From VRUE01 sp963703335 (GTDB lineage Bacteria; Actinomycetota; Thermoleophilia; Solirubrobacterales; 70-9), in the NCBI GenBank assembly GCA_963703335.1, contig OY969812.1:682001-746000 (forward strand): a stretch of 64,000 bases of DNA, in the 5' to 3' direction. The translations under genes were made by a program, and so were the position numbers. How positions within the stretch are numbered: position 1 is the first letter of the stretch; each line of letters begins with the position of its first letter. The notes under the pieces were generated by a model. The model had not been told where the DNA came from. It was given only the letters and a program-made list of their open reading frames with translations, and ran no database searches. Below, one piece after another: positions 16,435 through 24,442 of this stretch.

Positions 16435-16441
16435 CATCGAT

Positions 16442-16470
16442 GGTATCGCGGCGACGCGCGCTTGCGACAA
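16442..16470 (-). promoter_or_regulatory. promoter of rnpB
   Basis: On the minus strand TTGTCG (16465-16470) and GATACC (16442-16447) are separated by 17 bases and lie seven bases before the 5' end predicted from the P1 helix. This fits a housekeeping sigma promoter for a stable RNA. Confidence 0.6.
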
Positions 16471-16494
16471 ATGCATCGAATATCCTGCGTGGCG

Positions 16495-17322
16495 ATGCCC
16501 GTCGCCATCGTCACCGGAGCAGGCGGTGGCCTAGGTCGCGCGATCGCCCTCGAGCTGGGCGCCCGCGGCTACCTCGTCCACGCAACCGACGTCGATCCAG
16601 ACGCCGCGGCCCGCACCGCGGCCGAGATCGGAGCCGGCGCCCGCTCAGCGGCCCTGGACGTGCGCGACGAGGCCGCCTGCCGGGCACTCGCCGCGGAAGC
16701 GGTGACGCGCACCGGCTCGCTCGACCTTTGGGTCAACAACGCGGGCGTGCTCGCCACTGGCCCCTCCTGGGAACAGGACGAGGCAACCCGCCGGACGATG
16801 CTCGATGTCAACACGCTGGGAACGATGAACGGCACCGTCGCCGCGCTGGAGCCGATGATCGCCGCCGGGCGCGGTCACGTGATCAACGTGATCTCCCTGG
16901 CCGGCATCGTCGCCGCTCCGGGCGAGGTCAACTACTCGGCCAGCAAGCACGCTGCGATGGCCTTCACCCTCGGCACGCTCTTTGATCTGCGCCGCTCTGA
17001 CATCGAGGGGGTCGAGCTCTCCGCCGTCTGCCCCGACGGGATTTGGACGCCGATGCTCGAAGACAAGCTCGACGACCCAGATGCCGCCGGCTCTTTCTCC
17101 GGCCACCTGCTCACCGCCGAGGAGGTCGCGACTGAGGTCGGCAAGCTGACCGAACACCCCCGCCCCATCCTGATCCTGCCGCGCTGGCGCGGCCTGCAAC
17201 TCCGACTGCTCGACCTTTTCCCCCGTCTTACCCTGCGTCTGCTCCCCTGGGCGATGCGCGACGCAAGGCGCAAACAGCGCCGCTACAAGAAGAAGATCGA
17301 AGCCGGCAAGTGGCCTAAGTAG
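16495..17322 (+). CDS. short-chain dehydrogenase/reductase
   Basis: The 275-residue classical SDR has the cofactor-binding motif TGAGGGLG at the N terminus, NNAG (about residue 80), a catalytic serine in NVISLAG and the YSASK active site (YxxxK). After the Rossmann domain a basic, possibly amphipathic tail (RRKQRRYKKKIEAGKW) ends the protein. It therefore reduces or oxidises a carbonyl/alcohol with NAD(P). The start is placed at ATG 16495, where homology begins; a longer frame would run into rnpB. An earlier ATG at 16471 is possible. Substrate unknown; the gene shares its promoter region with divergent rnpB. Confidence 0.88.
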   Translation: MPVAIVTGAGGGLGRAIALELGARGYLVHATDVDPDAAARTAAEIGAGARSAALDVRDEAACRALAAEAVTRTGSLDLWVNNAGVLATGPSWEQDEATRRTMLDVNTLGTMNGTVAALEPMIAAGRGHVINVISLAGIVAAPGEVNYSASKHAAMAFTLGTLFDLRRSDIEGVELSAVCPDGIWTPMLEDKLDDPDAAGSFSGHLLTAEEVATEVGKLTEHPRPILILPRWRGLQLRLLDLFPRLTLRLLPWAMRDARRKQRRYKKKIEAGKWPK

Positions 17323-17356
17323 TGACTAAGGGCGCCGGGCCCCGCGCACCGTCAAT

Positions 17357-17968
17357 TCAAATCTTGCGGAAGACCCCAACGACCTTGCCCAACACGGTGG
17401 CCTCGGTGGTACGGATCGGCTCCATCGTTTGGTTCTCGGGCTGCAGACGGATGTGGTCGGCTTCGCGGAAGTAGCGCTTCACCGTCGCCTCTTCACCGAT
17501 CAGGGCGACGACGATTTCGCCGTTGGCCGCATCGTCCGCCGGCCGGACGACCACGTAGTCACCCTCGAAGATGCCAGCGTCAACCATCGACTCGCCGCGC
17601 ACCTTGAGGATGTAATCGCCGTCCTCACCCCCGATCACGTCGGGCACTTCGATGTATTCCTCAACGTTCTCTTCGGCGACGATCGGCTCACCCGCAGCAA
17701 CGTGGCCAACTAGCGGCAGGCCGTTGCCCGGCATGATCGTCTTCTTCGCCTTGTCGAAGAGCAGCTCGATCGCCCGCGGCTTTGAGGGATCGCGTCTGAG
17801 CAGCCCGATCTTCTCCAGGTTGGACAGGTGCGCATGCACGGTCGAGGACGAGTGCAGCCCGACGGCTTTGCCGATCTCCCGCACCGTCGGCGGGTAGCCG
17901 GTCTTAGCCGCATAACGGCGGATGAAGTCGAAGATCTCCTTCTGCCTTTTGGTCAGATCCAGCTCCAC
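17357..17968 (-). CDS. lexA: LexA repressor of the SOS response
   Basis: This is a 203-residue LexA. The N-terminal winged helix (residues 1-70) binds the SOS box. The C-terminal domain carries the self-cleavage site Ala92-Gly93, the nucleophile Ser127 (GESMVDAG) and the general base Lys164 (ATVKRYF). RecA filaments trigger its autocleavage after DNA damage. The start is GTG at 17968, preceded by GAGGAGGGGAG. A perfect SOS box lies at 18009-18022, so the gene is autoregulated. No other SOS box was noticed in the window. Confidence 0.96.
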   Translation of the reverse strand: MELDLTKRQKEIFDFIRRYAAKTGYPPTVREIGKAVGLHSSSTVHAHLSNLEKIGLLRRDPSKPRAIELLFDKAKKTIMPGNGLPLVGHVAAGEPIVAEENVEEYIEVPDVIGGEDGDYILKVRGESMVDAGIFEGDYVVVRPADDAANGEIVVALIGEEATVKRYFREADHIRLQPENQTMEPIRTTEATVLGKVVGVFRKI

Positions 17969-18008
17969 GCCAAGCTCCCCTCCTCGGTACGCCGAGTATC
18001 AATTGATT

Positions 18009-18022
18009 CGAACACTTGTTCG
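18009..18022. promoter_or_regulatory. SOS box (LexA operator)
   Basis: CGAACACTTGTTCG is an exact match to the Gram-positive/actinobacterial LexA operator pattern CGAAC-N4-GTTCG and lies 41 bases upstream of the lexA start codon. Confidence 0.95.
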
Positions 18023-18099
18023 CAAGCTTACCGCCAGACCCGGACGCCCGCAACCAAAAGCCCCGGAACCCCCAAACATCTAGAATCGTCGCCCCTCAA

Positions 18100-18185
18100 G
18101 CGGCTGTGGCGGAACTGGTAGACGCGCAAGGTTGAGGGCCTTGTGTCCCGTTTGGGACGTGGAGGTTCGAATCCTCTCGGCCGCA
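18100..18185 (+). tRNA. tRNA-Leu (anticodon GAG)
   Basis: The sequence folds as a class II tRNA. The acceptor stem GCGGCTG pairs with CGGCCGC, the anticodon stem CAAGG/CCTTG holds the loop TTGAGGG (anticodon GAG), a long variable arm is present (TGTCCCGTTTGGGACG), and the T-arm is GAGGTTCGAATCCTC. CCA is not encoded. Integrase genes follow directly, so its 3' end is the probable attachment site of an integrated element. Confidence 0.95.
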
Positions 18186-18193
18186 CTCATACC

Positions 18194-18214
18194 GCCCTGC
18201 AAATCAGGGCTTTT
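18194..18214 (+). terminator. intrinsic terminator after tRNA-Leu
   Basis: GCCCTG-CAAAT-CAGGGC followed by TTTT is a compact Rho-independent terminator nine bases beyond the tRNA. Confidence 0.75.
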
Positions 18215-18230
18215 CCCCTCAATCACCGCA

Positions 18231-18255
18231 CCCCCGCGGGCATTGCCCGCGGGGG
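18231..18255. repeat. perfect 11-bp GC inverted repeat
   Basis: CCCCCGCGGGC-ATT-GCCCGCGGGGG is a perfect stem with a three-base loop, immediately inside the putative left end of the integrated element. It has no T-tract, so it may be a structural or recombination-related site rather than a terminator. Confidence 0.6.
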
Positions 18256-18422
18256 ACTGCGGACCGTTTGCGGACCTCTACCTGCATGCCGGATGCAATT
18301 CTCGGCGTGCTGGGTCGTGGCCCAAGCGGGTGGCGTCGCATTCTTGCCATCCGTGTATTGGATGTGAGAACCGCGTCGCTGCAATTTCCGCAGATGCCGG
18401 AGAACCGTCTCGCCCAAGGCTG

Positions 18423-18629
18423 ATGAGCGATCAGCTCCGGGATGCCGACTACATCGCCAGGCGCCTGGGCGTCCCCAAGACCTGGGTCTACAAGGCAGCG
18501 CGCCGAGGCGACCTGCCCTCTGTCCAGTGCGGGCGCTATCGGCGTTTTGACGACCGCGACATAGATAGCTGGATTGAGGAACAGCGTGCGGCAGAGGGGC
18601 CCTCCGCAGAAAGGAGTCCCCATGATTGA
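18423..18629 (+). CDS. helix-turn-helix excisionase-like protein
   Basis: The 68-residue product is a small MerR-type winged helix of the excisionase/DNA-binding family (MSDQLRDADYIARRLGVPKTW...RRFDDRDIDSWIEE). Such proteins bend attachment-site DNA or regulate the element. It lies between the tRNA-Leu attachment site and the integrase genes. Its end overlaps the putative ribosome site of the next frame. Start at ATG 18423 fits the domain boundary; an upstream extension has no coding character. Confidence 0.75.
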   Translation: MSDQLRDADYIARRLGVPKTWVYKAARRGDLPSVQCGRYRRFDDRDIDSWIEEQRAAEGPSAERSPHD

Positions 18630-19248
18630 ACTATCGACCCATGCGCTGTCGCAGCAGCGCCAACGGGCGACGTCGGCCCTGCGCCGTTTCATCGCCCGCG
18701 TCCGCCAAGACCTCCTAACTCGATGGGCCGCCCTGCGAGGTAGGCAGGCATCGTGCTCGAAATCCAGGCAGCTCGTGCCGGAGCTAAGCGTCCACGACCT
18801 CGAGGTGATCCTCGCGATGGCTCGCAGTCTTGGGGGCCGCTATGGATCGATCGACAGTGCGCTGCTCGAGACCGCCGCCACCAGCAGGCGGCTCCGCCTG
18901 GGCGAGCTGCTGGCGCTGCGATGGGGAGACATTGACTGGACGGCGGGCACCGTCAACGTCGAGCGGGTCTTGCGCGAGACGGAGCTCGGGTCTCCGAAGT
19001 GCGGAACCGCCCGCCAGGTGCGACTCGCGCCGCATACCCGCCGTTCACTGAGCCGCCACCGGGCCTCGCTAGACAAGCGCGAAGCCGGGGATCTGGTTTT
19101 CCCCGACCCGAGAGGAGGTGGATTTCTAGATGCCCGCCGCCTCCGCCGCCGGATACGCGTAGCCCTAGAGCGAACAGGCTTCTCTCAAATCGCGATCGCC
19201 CACTTGCCCTTGGCCTTCAACGCCCCCTGGTGGAGCCGATACCTATGA
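18622..19248 (+). pseudogene. truncated tyrosine recombinase
   Basis: The 208-residue frame has AAGGAG seven bases before its ATG and resembles a tyrosine recombinase catalytic domain up to the first half. The catalytic arginine context is present (RLRLGELLALRWGDIDW), as is a lysine hairpin (ESPKCGTARQVRL-like). The frame stops shortly after DARRLRRRIRVALERTGF, before the HxxR box and the tyrosine nucleophile. The N-terminal core-binding domain is also missing. It overlaps the start of the intact integrase by four bases. It looks like a decayed integrase left by an earlier or stacked insertion at the same tRNA. Confidence 0.7.
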
Positions 19249-20525
19249 GCGCCGCGACGCTTACGGCACCAGAGCAAGAGAGCGATTCAACTCAACACGG
19301 GCCTGCTCCGAGTGAGAGTCAAACCAAGACGCGACGTCGTGCAGGCGAAAGCAAGAGACGGAGCTCAGGCAATCGCCGCGATCACGGCAGCGGAACCCTC
19401 TATCCAGTCACCAACGCCAAGGGCGAGCAGTGGTGGTTCGGTCGCTGGCACAACGGAAGCAGCCGGCCCAATCGCAAGATCGCGCTGATTCGAAAACGAG
19501 GCAGCAAAGAGGGACTGACTCAGACCGAAGCTGAAAAACGGCTGCGCAAGATGATGGATGCCGAGCAGCCCAAGCCCGTCGGTTCTGAGGTCACGATCAC
19601 CGACGGCGGTGAGCGTCTTCTTCGCTCCCTCAAGGTCACGGGTCTGAAGCCGACCACCCTGAGCACCTACGGCTCCCTACTCAAAACGCATATCCAGCCT
19701 CCACCCTTCGGAGACCTCCCAATGCGTGAGGTCAACTCCGATGGTGTCGAGGATCTATTGGCACGGATGCGCGGCGAAGAGAAGGCGGCGAAGACGATCC
19801 TCAACGTCTACAAGCTGCTGAGTCAGCTCTTTACCTTCGGAGTGAAAAAGGGCTGGTGTACGGAGAACCCATGCAAGCTCGTCACGGCGCCTGTCGTCCG
19901 GCGAAGCAAGGAGATCCGGTTTCTTAGTCAGGTTGAGCTCAGCGCACTGCTGCGAGCAGTCGACCCTGACAAGAGGCCGTTTGGAAGCACCGACCGCGCG
20001 CTTTACCTGACCGCAGCGATGAGCGGCCTACGCCAGGGTGAGCTACTCGCCCTGCGTTGGCGTGACGTTGACTGGGAGGCGAGCAGGATCCGAGTGCGGC
20101 GCAACTACGTCCGGGGTCACTGGGTCACCCCAAAGTCGACTGCGGGCTCACGTGCTGTGCCACTCATCGACCTGGTCGCCGGCGAGCTGGATCGGCACTT
20201 CAAGCGCTCCGTCTACCAGGGTGATGACGATCTGGTCTTCGCGCACCCCGAGAAGGGCACGGTTCTCAGCCACCGGGCCCTGAGCGAACGGTTCAAGAAG
20301 GCCTTGAAGGCAGCTGGGGTGCGACCCGTCCGCTTTCACGACCTGCGGCACACCTTCGGGACCTGCATCGCTGCTGAGGGGAAAGTCGCCCCGCGCACGC
20401 TGCAGGAGTGGATGGGACATGGTGACCTGAAGACGACGATGATCTATCTCGACTACGTGCCACGTAAGAACGAGAGCGAGATCGCTGGCGAATCCTTCAC
20501 GGAGGTGACGCTTGTAGCGGCATAG
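19245..20525 (+). CDS. tyrosine recombinase (phage-type integrase)
   Basis: The 426-residue integrase has an N-terminal basic region and AP2-like arm-binding segment (about residues 50-105), a SAM-like core-binding domain (about 115-215) and a complete catalytic domain. The catalytic residues are visible: Arg263 (SGLRQGELLALRW), Lys297 (TPKSTAGSRAVPL), His365/Arg368 (HDLRHT), His392 (WMGHGDLKTT) and Tyr401 (MIYLDYVPR). It would recombine the element into the tRNA-Leu 3' end. The ATG overlaps the preceding stop as ATGA. All key residues are intact, so it is probably functional. Confidence 0.93.
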   Translation: MSAATLTAPEQESDSTQHGPAPSESQTKTRRRAGESKRRSSGNRRDHGSGTLYPVTNAKGEQWWFGRWHNGSSRPNRKIALIRKRGSKEGLTQTEAEKRLRKMMDAEQPKPVGSEVTITDGGERLLRSLKVTGLKPTTLSTYGSLLKTHIQPPPFGDLPMREVNSDGVEDLLARMRGEEKAAKTILNVYKLLSQLFTFGVKKGWCTENPCKLVTAPVVRRSKEIRFLSQVELSALLRAVDPDKRPFGSTDRALYLTAAMSGLRQGELLALRWRDVDWEASRIRVRRNYVRGHWVTPKSTAGSRAVPLIDLVAGELDRHFKRSVYQGDDDLVFAHPEKGTVLSHRALSERFKKALKAAGVRPVRFHDLRHTFGTCIAAEGKVAPRTLQEWMGHGDLKTTMIYLDYVPRKNESEIAGESFTEVTLVAA

Positions 20526-20570
20526 GGCCAAGCGACCGCTGGCACACTGGGGCGGCCCCTCTCCCCCACG

Positions 20571-20837
20571 TCAGCGCCGCCGCGAACCGCGGATCCGCTC
20601 CATCCGAGCGGCAAGCTCACTGAGCTCCACATCGAGTCCCTCGGTGACGCGGATCAAGGTGGCGAGGGTCGGATTGGCCACCCCCCGCTCCAGCTCGCTG
20701 ATGCGCTGAAAAGACATCTCGAGACGATCGGCGAGCTCCTCATGGGTCAAGTCCGCCTCGTCGCGCAGCTCCTCGATCGCTTCGCCCAGCGCCTTGTGGG
20801 TCGGAGATCGGGGTTTGCTGCGGCGGCGGGGAGGCAC
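20571..20837 (-). CDS. XRE-family helix-turn-helix protein (copy 1)
   Basis: The 88-residue product has a basic leader (PPRRRSKPRSPTHKALGEA) followed by an XRE helix-turn-helix (LTHEELADRLEMSFQRISELERG) and a short C-terminal helix. A nearly identical gene lies at 63125-63406. Here the upstream GTG present in the other copy is CTG, so translation probably begins at the GTG at 20837. The promoter region holds the palindrome CGTTATAACG, also conserved in the other copy, a likely autoregulatory operator. The gene sits tail-to-tail with the integrase and may govern element maintenance. Confidence 0.85.
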   Translation of the reverse strand: MPPRRRSKPRSPTHKALGEAIEELRDEADLTHEELADRLEMSFQRISELERGVANPTLATLIRVTEGLDVELSELAARMERIRGSRRR

Positions 20838-20878
20838 GGTGCATGGCAGCCTTCCCGCCGACGCTTCAAGTTTTTAAC

Positions 20879-20888
20879 CGTTATAACG
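20879..20888. promoter_or_regulatory. palindrome CGTTATAACG upstream of XRE gene copy 1
   Basis: A perfect ten-base palindrome in the context AACCGTTATAACGTGAAACG. The same context precedes the second XRE copy at 63436-63445 although the surrounding sequence differs. The rest of 20838-21131 contains AT-rich promoter-like DNA with further CGTGTA/TTACGCG half-sites and no convincing gene. Confidence 0.6.
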
Positions 20889-21131
20889 TGAAACGTCTGA
20901 GGGGCCTCCCCCCTCTGTCACGTTACGCGACTTAGCGTGTATCGATATAGTGCCGCCCCAATGTTTAATGTTTTAGCGTGTAACGGCAGGAGGGGACGGG
21001 GGGCGAGCTGCAGTCTCGAGGCGTCGTTAGCCGCGGCATCGATCGGTGCTTCGGTGCCCAGGCCGCGGCGCTTAGAGACCGGAACCTGAGCAGCCCCGAG
21101 CTTTCCCGGTGACGAGAGAACAAGAGCCGGG

Positions 21132-22688
21132 ATGAGCGGATTGGAGCCAAGCGAGACCTGGACTGGGGGTCTCGGGCGGCCCATCCGCTCATCCGACTCT
21201 CACCGTCCCGCTACCGAGCCCGAAGAAGCAGACAGGCCAAGCACCAACGGTAAGGCGGCGCCACCGGCCACCCGACGCCGATCGCTGAGGACCCGACTTG
21301 CGGAGGCACGCGACCACCTACAGGTGCTCGGCGAACCCAACTTGCGGCGTCTGCTCCTGGCCCAGCTGACCTCCTTCAGCGGCGACTTCATCGTGATCGC
21401 AGCGCTGCCTTTCGCCGTCTTTTCAATCGGTGGCTCGGGCACCCAAGTCAGCATCGCCTTCGGCCTTTCCGGCCTCTTCGAGGTCGCCTTGGTCCTCTTC
21501 GGCGGGGCTATAGGCGATCGCTTTACACGCCGCTCGATAATGATCGCCGCCGACCTGACGCGCCTCGCCAGCCAAGCGATTCTCGCCGCGCTCTTGATAA
21601 GCGGCGAGGCTCAGTTCTGGCAGCTACTCCTTGTGCAAATTATCCAGGGGGGCGGAGCTGCTTTCTTCAACCCCTCCATGTCGGGCCTAGTGCCCGAAGT
21701 GGTCCCCGAGAAGCGCATTGAGGATGCCAACGCTTTGCTTACGATTGTGCTGGCGGCAGGCGCGATGCTTGGTCCTGCACTTGCCGGCGTGGTGATCTTG
21801 ATTGCAAGCGCAGGCTGGGCCTTCGCCGTCGATGCGCTCACCTTCGGGATCAGCGCGGCACTCCTCGCGCGTATCCGTATTGCCTCTCCCGCACCCGCCG
21901 CCGAGGGATCCTTGATCGGCGTCCTCTTTGAGGGTTGGGGTCTTTTCCGCCGCCAAACCTGGCTCTGGATCGTCGTGCTCGAGTTCTCGCTGCTTAATGC
22001 GCTCGTCTTCGGACCCTTCCAGGTCCTCGGCGCTTCGGCTGCGAGGGAATCGCTGGGCGGACCCGGCTCGTGGGCATTGATCCTCGCGGCGGCGGGCGGC
22101 GGGCGGCTCGTCGGCGGACTCATCGCACTCGTTTGGCGTCCAAGGCGTCCTCTCTTTACGTCGCTGGCGCTACTCACCAGTTGGGCAGCCCCGTTGACTC
22201 TGCTGGCGATCGCGGCGCCGCTGCCGGCGATCGCCGGCAGCGCCTTCGTGGCCGGCACGACGATCGGCATCTTCGGGGCGATTTGGCACTCGACGATGCA
22301 GACCAGGATTCCCGAGGACCAGCTATCCCGGATGAGTTCCTATGACTGGCTCGGCTCGCTTGGACTCTTGCCCTTCGGCTACGCGATCGCCAGCGGCTCC
22401 CAAGCCCTGATTGGTAGCGATGCCACTCTCATCGCAAGCGCCTTGATCGTCGTGATCGCAACCGCGATCACGATCCCACAGCCGGCGATCCGCGAGATGT
22501 TCCGCCGCGAACCGCGCCGGCGCCTTGTCCCTCGCCACAACCTCGGGGACATTGCCGTTCCCGTGAGCAAAGGGCCTCGAAAACAGGGGGTCGGAGAGCC
22601 CGCGATACAGCTGCTTCCCGGGGCGCTTGAGATCTTTCATGACCAAGCTCGACATCGCCTTCGAGGAGGCCGGAGAGGGTTAAGTTGA
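21132..22688 (+). CDS. MFS transporter (EntS/MFS_3 type)
   Basis: The 518-residue protein begins with about 60 polar residues followed by about twelve membrane segments in the major-facilitator arrangement. The loop between segments 2 and 3 reads GGAIGDRFTRRSIMIAAD, the MFS motif A, and the next loop contains NPSMSGLVPEVVPEKRIEDANAL, characteristic of the enterobactin-exporter-like group. It probably exports a small molecule or drug by proton antiport. The C-terminal 60 residues are hydrophilic. It is a single gene between the XRE regulator and the CDF/CadC pair; no regulator is adjacent in the same operon. Confidence 0.88.
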   Translation: MSGLEPSETWTGGLGRPIRSSDSHRPATEPEEADRPSTNGKAAPPATRRRSLRTRLAEARDHLQVLGEPNLRRLLLAQLTSFSGDFIVIAALPFAVFSIGGSGTQVSIAFGLSGLFEVALVLFGGAIGDRFTRRSIMIAADLTRLASQAILAALLISGEAQFWQLLLVQIIQGGGAAFFNPSMSGLVPEVVPEKRIEDANALLTIVLAAGAMLGPALAGVVILIASAGWAFAVDALTFGISAALLARIRIASPAPAAEGSLIGVLFEGWGLFRRQTWLWIVVLEFSLLNALVFGPFQVLGASAARESLGGPGSWALILAAAGGGRLVGGLIALVWRPRRPLFTSLALLTSWAAPLTLLAIAAPLPAIAGSAFVAGTTIGIFGAIWHSTMQTRIPEDQLSRMSSYDWLGSLGLLPFGYAIASGSQALIGSDATLIASALIVVIATAITIPQPAIREMFRREPRRRLVPRHNLGDIAVPVSKGPRKQGVGEPAIQLLPGALEIFHDQARHRLRGGRRGLS

Positions 22689-22784
22689 AGGGCCTGCGCG
22701 GCACCCAACACGTCTACCGCGTGCCCTGGGGGAGCCGGGCAACACGCGACCTCACATACGCGCTGCCGGGGGCGCGGGTAATGC

Positions 22785-23537
22785 CTATTGCCGGTCGGGT
22801 GCGCTCGTGCGGCAGTCGTCCTCGCAGCACTTCTCCGCAAAGCTGGCACCGTCGAGCGGCGAGCTGACGCAGCAGCCCTCGCCCCGCCACGCCTCGACGC
22901 CCTCCCTGACCGCGACGACGGCGATCAGCAGGCCCACCACCGGGTCGAGCCACCAGGCGCCGACCGTCGCGTTGCCGAGCAACCCGACCAAGAGGGCCCC
23001 GGCCAGATAGGCGCAAAGCATGTTCTGCCGCCCCTCGCCCTTGGTCGCGGCCGAGCCGAGCTGGTCGGCGAGCCGTTCCTTGGCGATCCCGAGCATCGGC
23101 ATGAAAATCATCGAGCCGACCGCGAGGCCGATGCCGACCCAGCTCACCTCCGGGTGCTCGGCGACGGCGAGGGCCTTGATCGACTCGAAAGCGACGTAGG
23201 GGGCGAGGAGGAAGAACTGCACCGCGACCAGGCGCTGGGCGCGCTCCTCGGCGGCGTGGGAGAAGACGCGAATCCCGGTGAAGCGCCAGATGATGATTAC
23301 GCTCGCGACCCCCTCGATCACCGAGTCCAGGCCGAAGCCGACCAGCGCGATCGAGGAGGCGACGATGCCAGCGGTGATCGCCACCGCGCCCTCGATCGTC
23401 ATCCAGCCGAGCGAGAGCCAGGAGAGCAGGCGGACGCGGCGGGCAAGCTGCTCGTACCGCTCCCGGGAGATCGAGGTCGCGGGGGAGGCCGCCCACCCCG
23501 CGGCAGCAGCGTCGCTTGCCAGCTCGACCGGATTCAC
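22785..23537 (-). CDS. CDF-like cation transporter with altered metal site (copy 1)
   Basis: The 250-residue, six-segment membrane protein belongs to the cation diffusion facilitator superfamily. It forms a two-gene operon with the CadC-like repressor; start and stop overlap by four bases. The usual Zn site (HxxxD in helices 2 and 5) is not present: helix 2 reads GFGLDSVIEG and the helix 5 region reads EGRQNMLCAYL, with a cysteine. The C-terminal tail is rich in cysteine (CC, CC, C within the last 30 residues). A paralogue with the same substitutions is at 59994-60665. I infer efflux of a soft metal such as Cd or Pb, based on the partner regulator. Confidence 0.85.
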   Translation of the reverse strand: MNPVELASDAAAAGWAASPATSISRERYEQLARRVRLLSWLSLGWMTIEGAVAITAGIVASSIALVGFGLDSVIEGVASVIIIWRFTGIRVFSHAAEERAQRLVAVQFFLLAPYVAFESIKALAVAEHPEVSWVGIGLAVGSMIFMPMLGIAKERLADQLGSAATKGEGRQNMLCAYLAGALLVGLLGNATVGAWWLDPVVGLLIAVVAVREGVEAWRGEGCCVSSPLDGASFAEKCCEDDCRTSAPDRQ

Positions 23538-23893
23538 GCCATTGCTCCCTGACCGGCGACCGCCGCCACCAGAACATGCCCGCGCCTGGTCAACTCGTAG
23601 ATCACCATCTTGCCCTCGCGGCGAGAACGAGCCAGACCGGCGCCCTTGAGCTGGCGCGCGTGATGAGAGACGAGCCGCTCATCGCGGCCGACGATCCAGG
23701 CCAGATCGCAGACGCAGGCCGACTCAGCAGCCTCTAGTGCGAGCGCGACGGCCAGGCGGGTCGGATCGCCGAGTGCCTTCGCTCCAGCCGCCAACGGCTC
23801 CAGCGCCTCGGCGGCAGGAAGCCCATGCCGGACACGCTCGGCCTTCGGTAGGTCGAGACAAAGCAGGTCGCAGGTATCGGCATTCTGTGGCAT
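23534..23893 (-). CDS. CadC-like ArsR/SmtB metal-sensing repressor (copy 1)
   Basis: This 119-residue winged-helix repressor has the cysteine pattern of CadC: Cys8 and Cys12 in an N-terminal arm (DTCDLLCLD) and Cys60 and Cys62 in helix 3 (SACVCDLAWI), matching Cys7, Cys11, Cys58 and Cys60 of the staphylococcal Cd/Pb/Zn sensor. Binding of soft metal there releases DNA. The recognition helix is DERLVSHHARQLKGAG. It controls the CDF-like gene with which it overlaps. Its operator (23906-23933) lies just upstream. An orthologous copy with its own transporter is at 60662-61021. Confidence 0.92.
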   Translation of the reverse strand: MPQNADTCDLLCLDLPKAERVRHGLPAAEALEPLAAGAKALGDPTRLAVALALEAAESACVCDLAWIVGRDERLVSHHARQLKGAGLARSRREGKMVIYELTRRGHVLVAAVAGQGAMA

Positions 23894-23905
23894 GGAGCGA
23901 TTCTA

Positions 23906-23933
23906 CAAACATTCGTATAGATGTACGATTGTT
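23906..23933. promoter_or_regulatory. CadC-type operator (copy 1)
   Basis: CAAACATTCGTA-TAGATG-TACGATTGTT is an imperfect 12-bp inverted repeat just upstream of the repressor start. The same sequence with perfect arms precedes the second repressor at 61034-61063, and ATTCGTATA/TACGAAT halves resemble known CadC/SmtB operators. Confidence 0.8.
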
Positions 23934-24117
23934 CTCCGCCAGCAACGCCCAAGACAAGAAACGCACCGACTGATTTACTTGCCCAACCCCGCTGCAATCG
24001 CCGATGAACGAGACCAAGAGGAACACCCGCCACCCGCATCACCTCGTCGTGCCTGTGCTGGTCGGCATCGCCGTGCCGCAGAGAACCGCGACACCGTCAG
24101 CCTCTCGATCCTCGATA

Positions 24118-24383
24118 TGACCAGCGACGTAGGCGACTACGAAGCCTGCCACCGTGTCGCTCAGGCCGCCCACCAGCTCGAGCTGCACGGGATCATCGCC
24201 GCCACCACCGGCATGGGCGAAATGCTGGCGCTCTTTGAGCGCCGCCTCCCCGCCGACGAGCAGCCCGTCCTGCTCGACACCCTGACCTGGGAAGGTCTGC
24301 CGGAGGGACCCCCGCCTTGCCGGCACCACCACGGCCGAGGGACAGTCCTCGGGCGAGGCGGCCGCGGCGACGCCAGCGAGTAG
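24118..24383 (+). CDS. short hypothetical protein
   Basis: The frame encodes about 88 residues starting at ATG 24118 (MTSDVGDYEACHRVAQAAHQ...). The middle part (LELHGIIAATTGMGEMLALFERRLP) has a normal amino-acid composition and looks coding, while the last 25 residues (GPPPCRHHHGRGTVLGRGG) look like out-of-frame reading, as if a frameshift had disturbed the end. The frame stays open upstream of 24118 but without a clear start. I do not recognise the family. It may be a gene remnant; no operon partner exists. Confidence 0.35.
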
Positions 24384-24442
24384 CCCGCCGCGCTCGGGGC
24401 TTCCTTTTCTCTGCCACTCGCCGCTCAGCGTCCGATACTCGT

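Noticed and set aside
16098..16985. Plus-strand frame crossing the RNase P RNA and SDR start
   Set aside because: It covers rnpB and then runs out of frame with the SDR; no ribosome site or family match.
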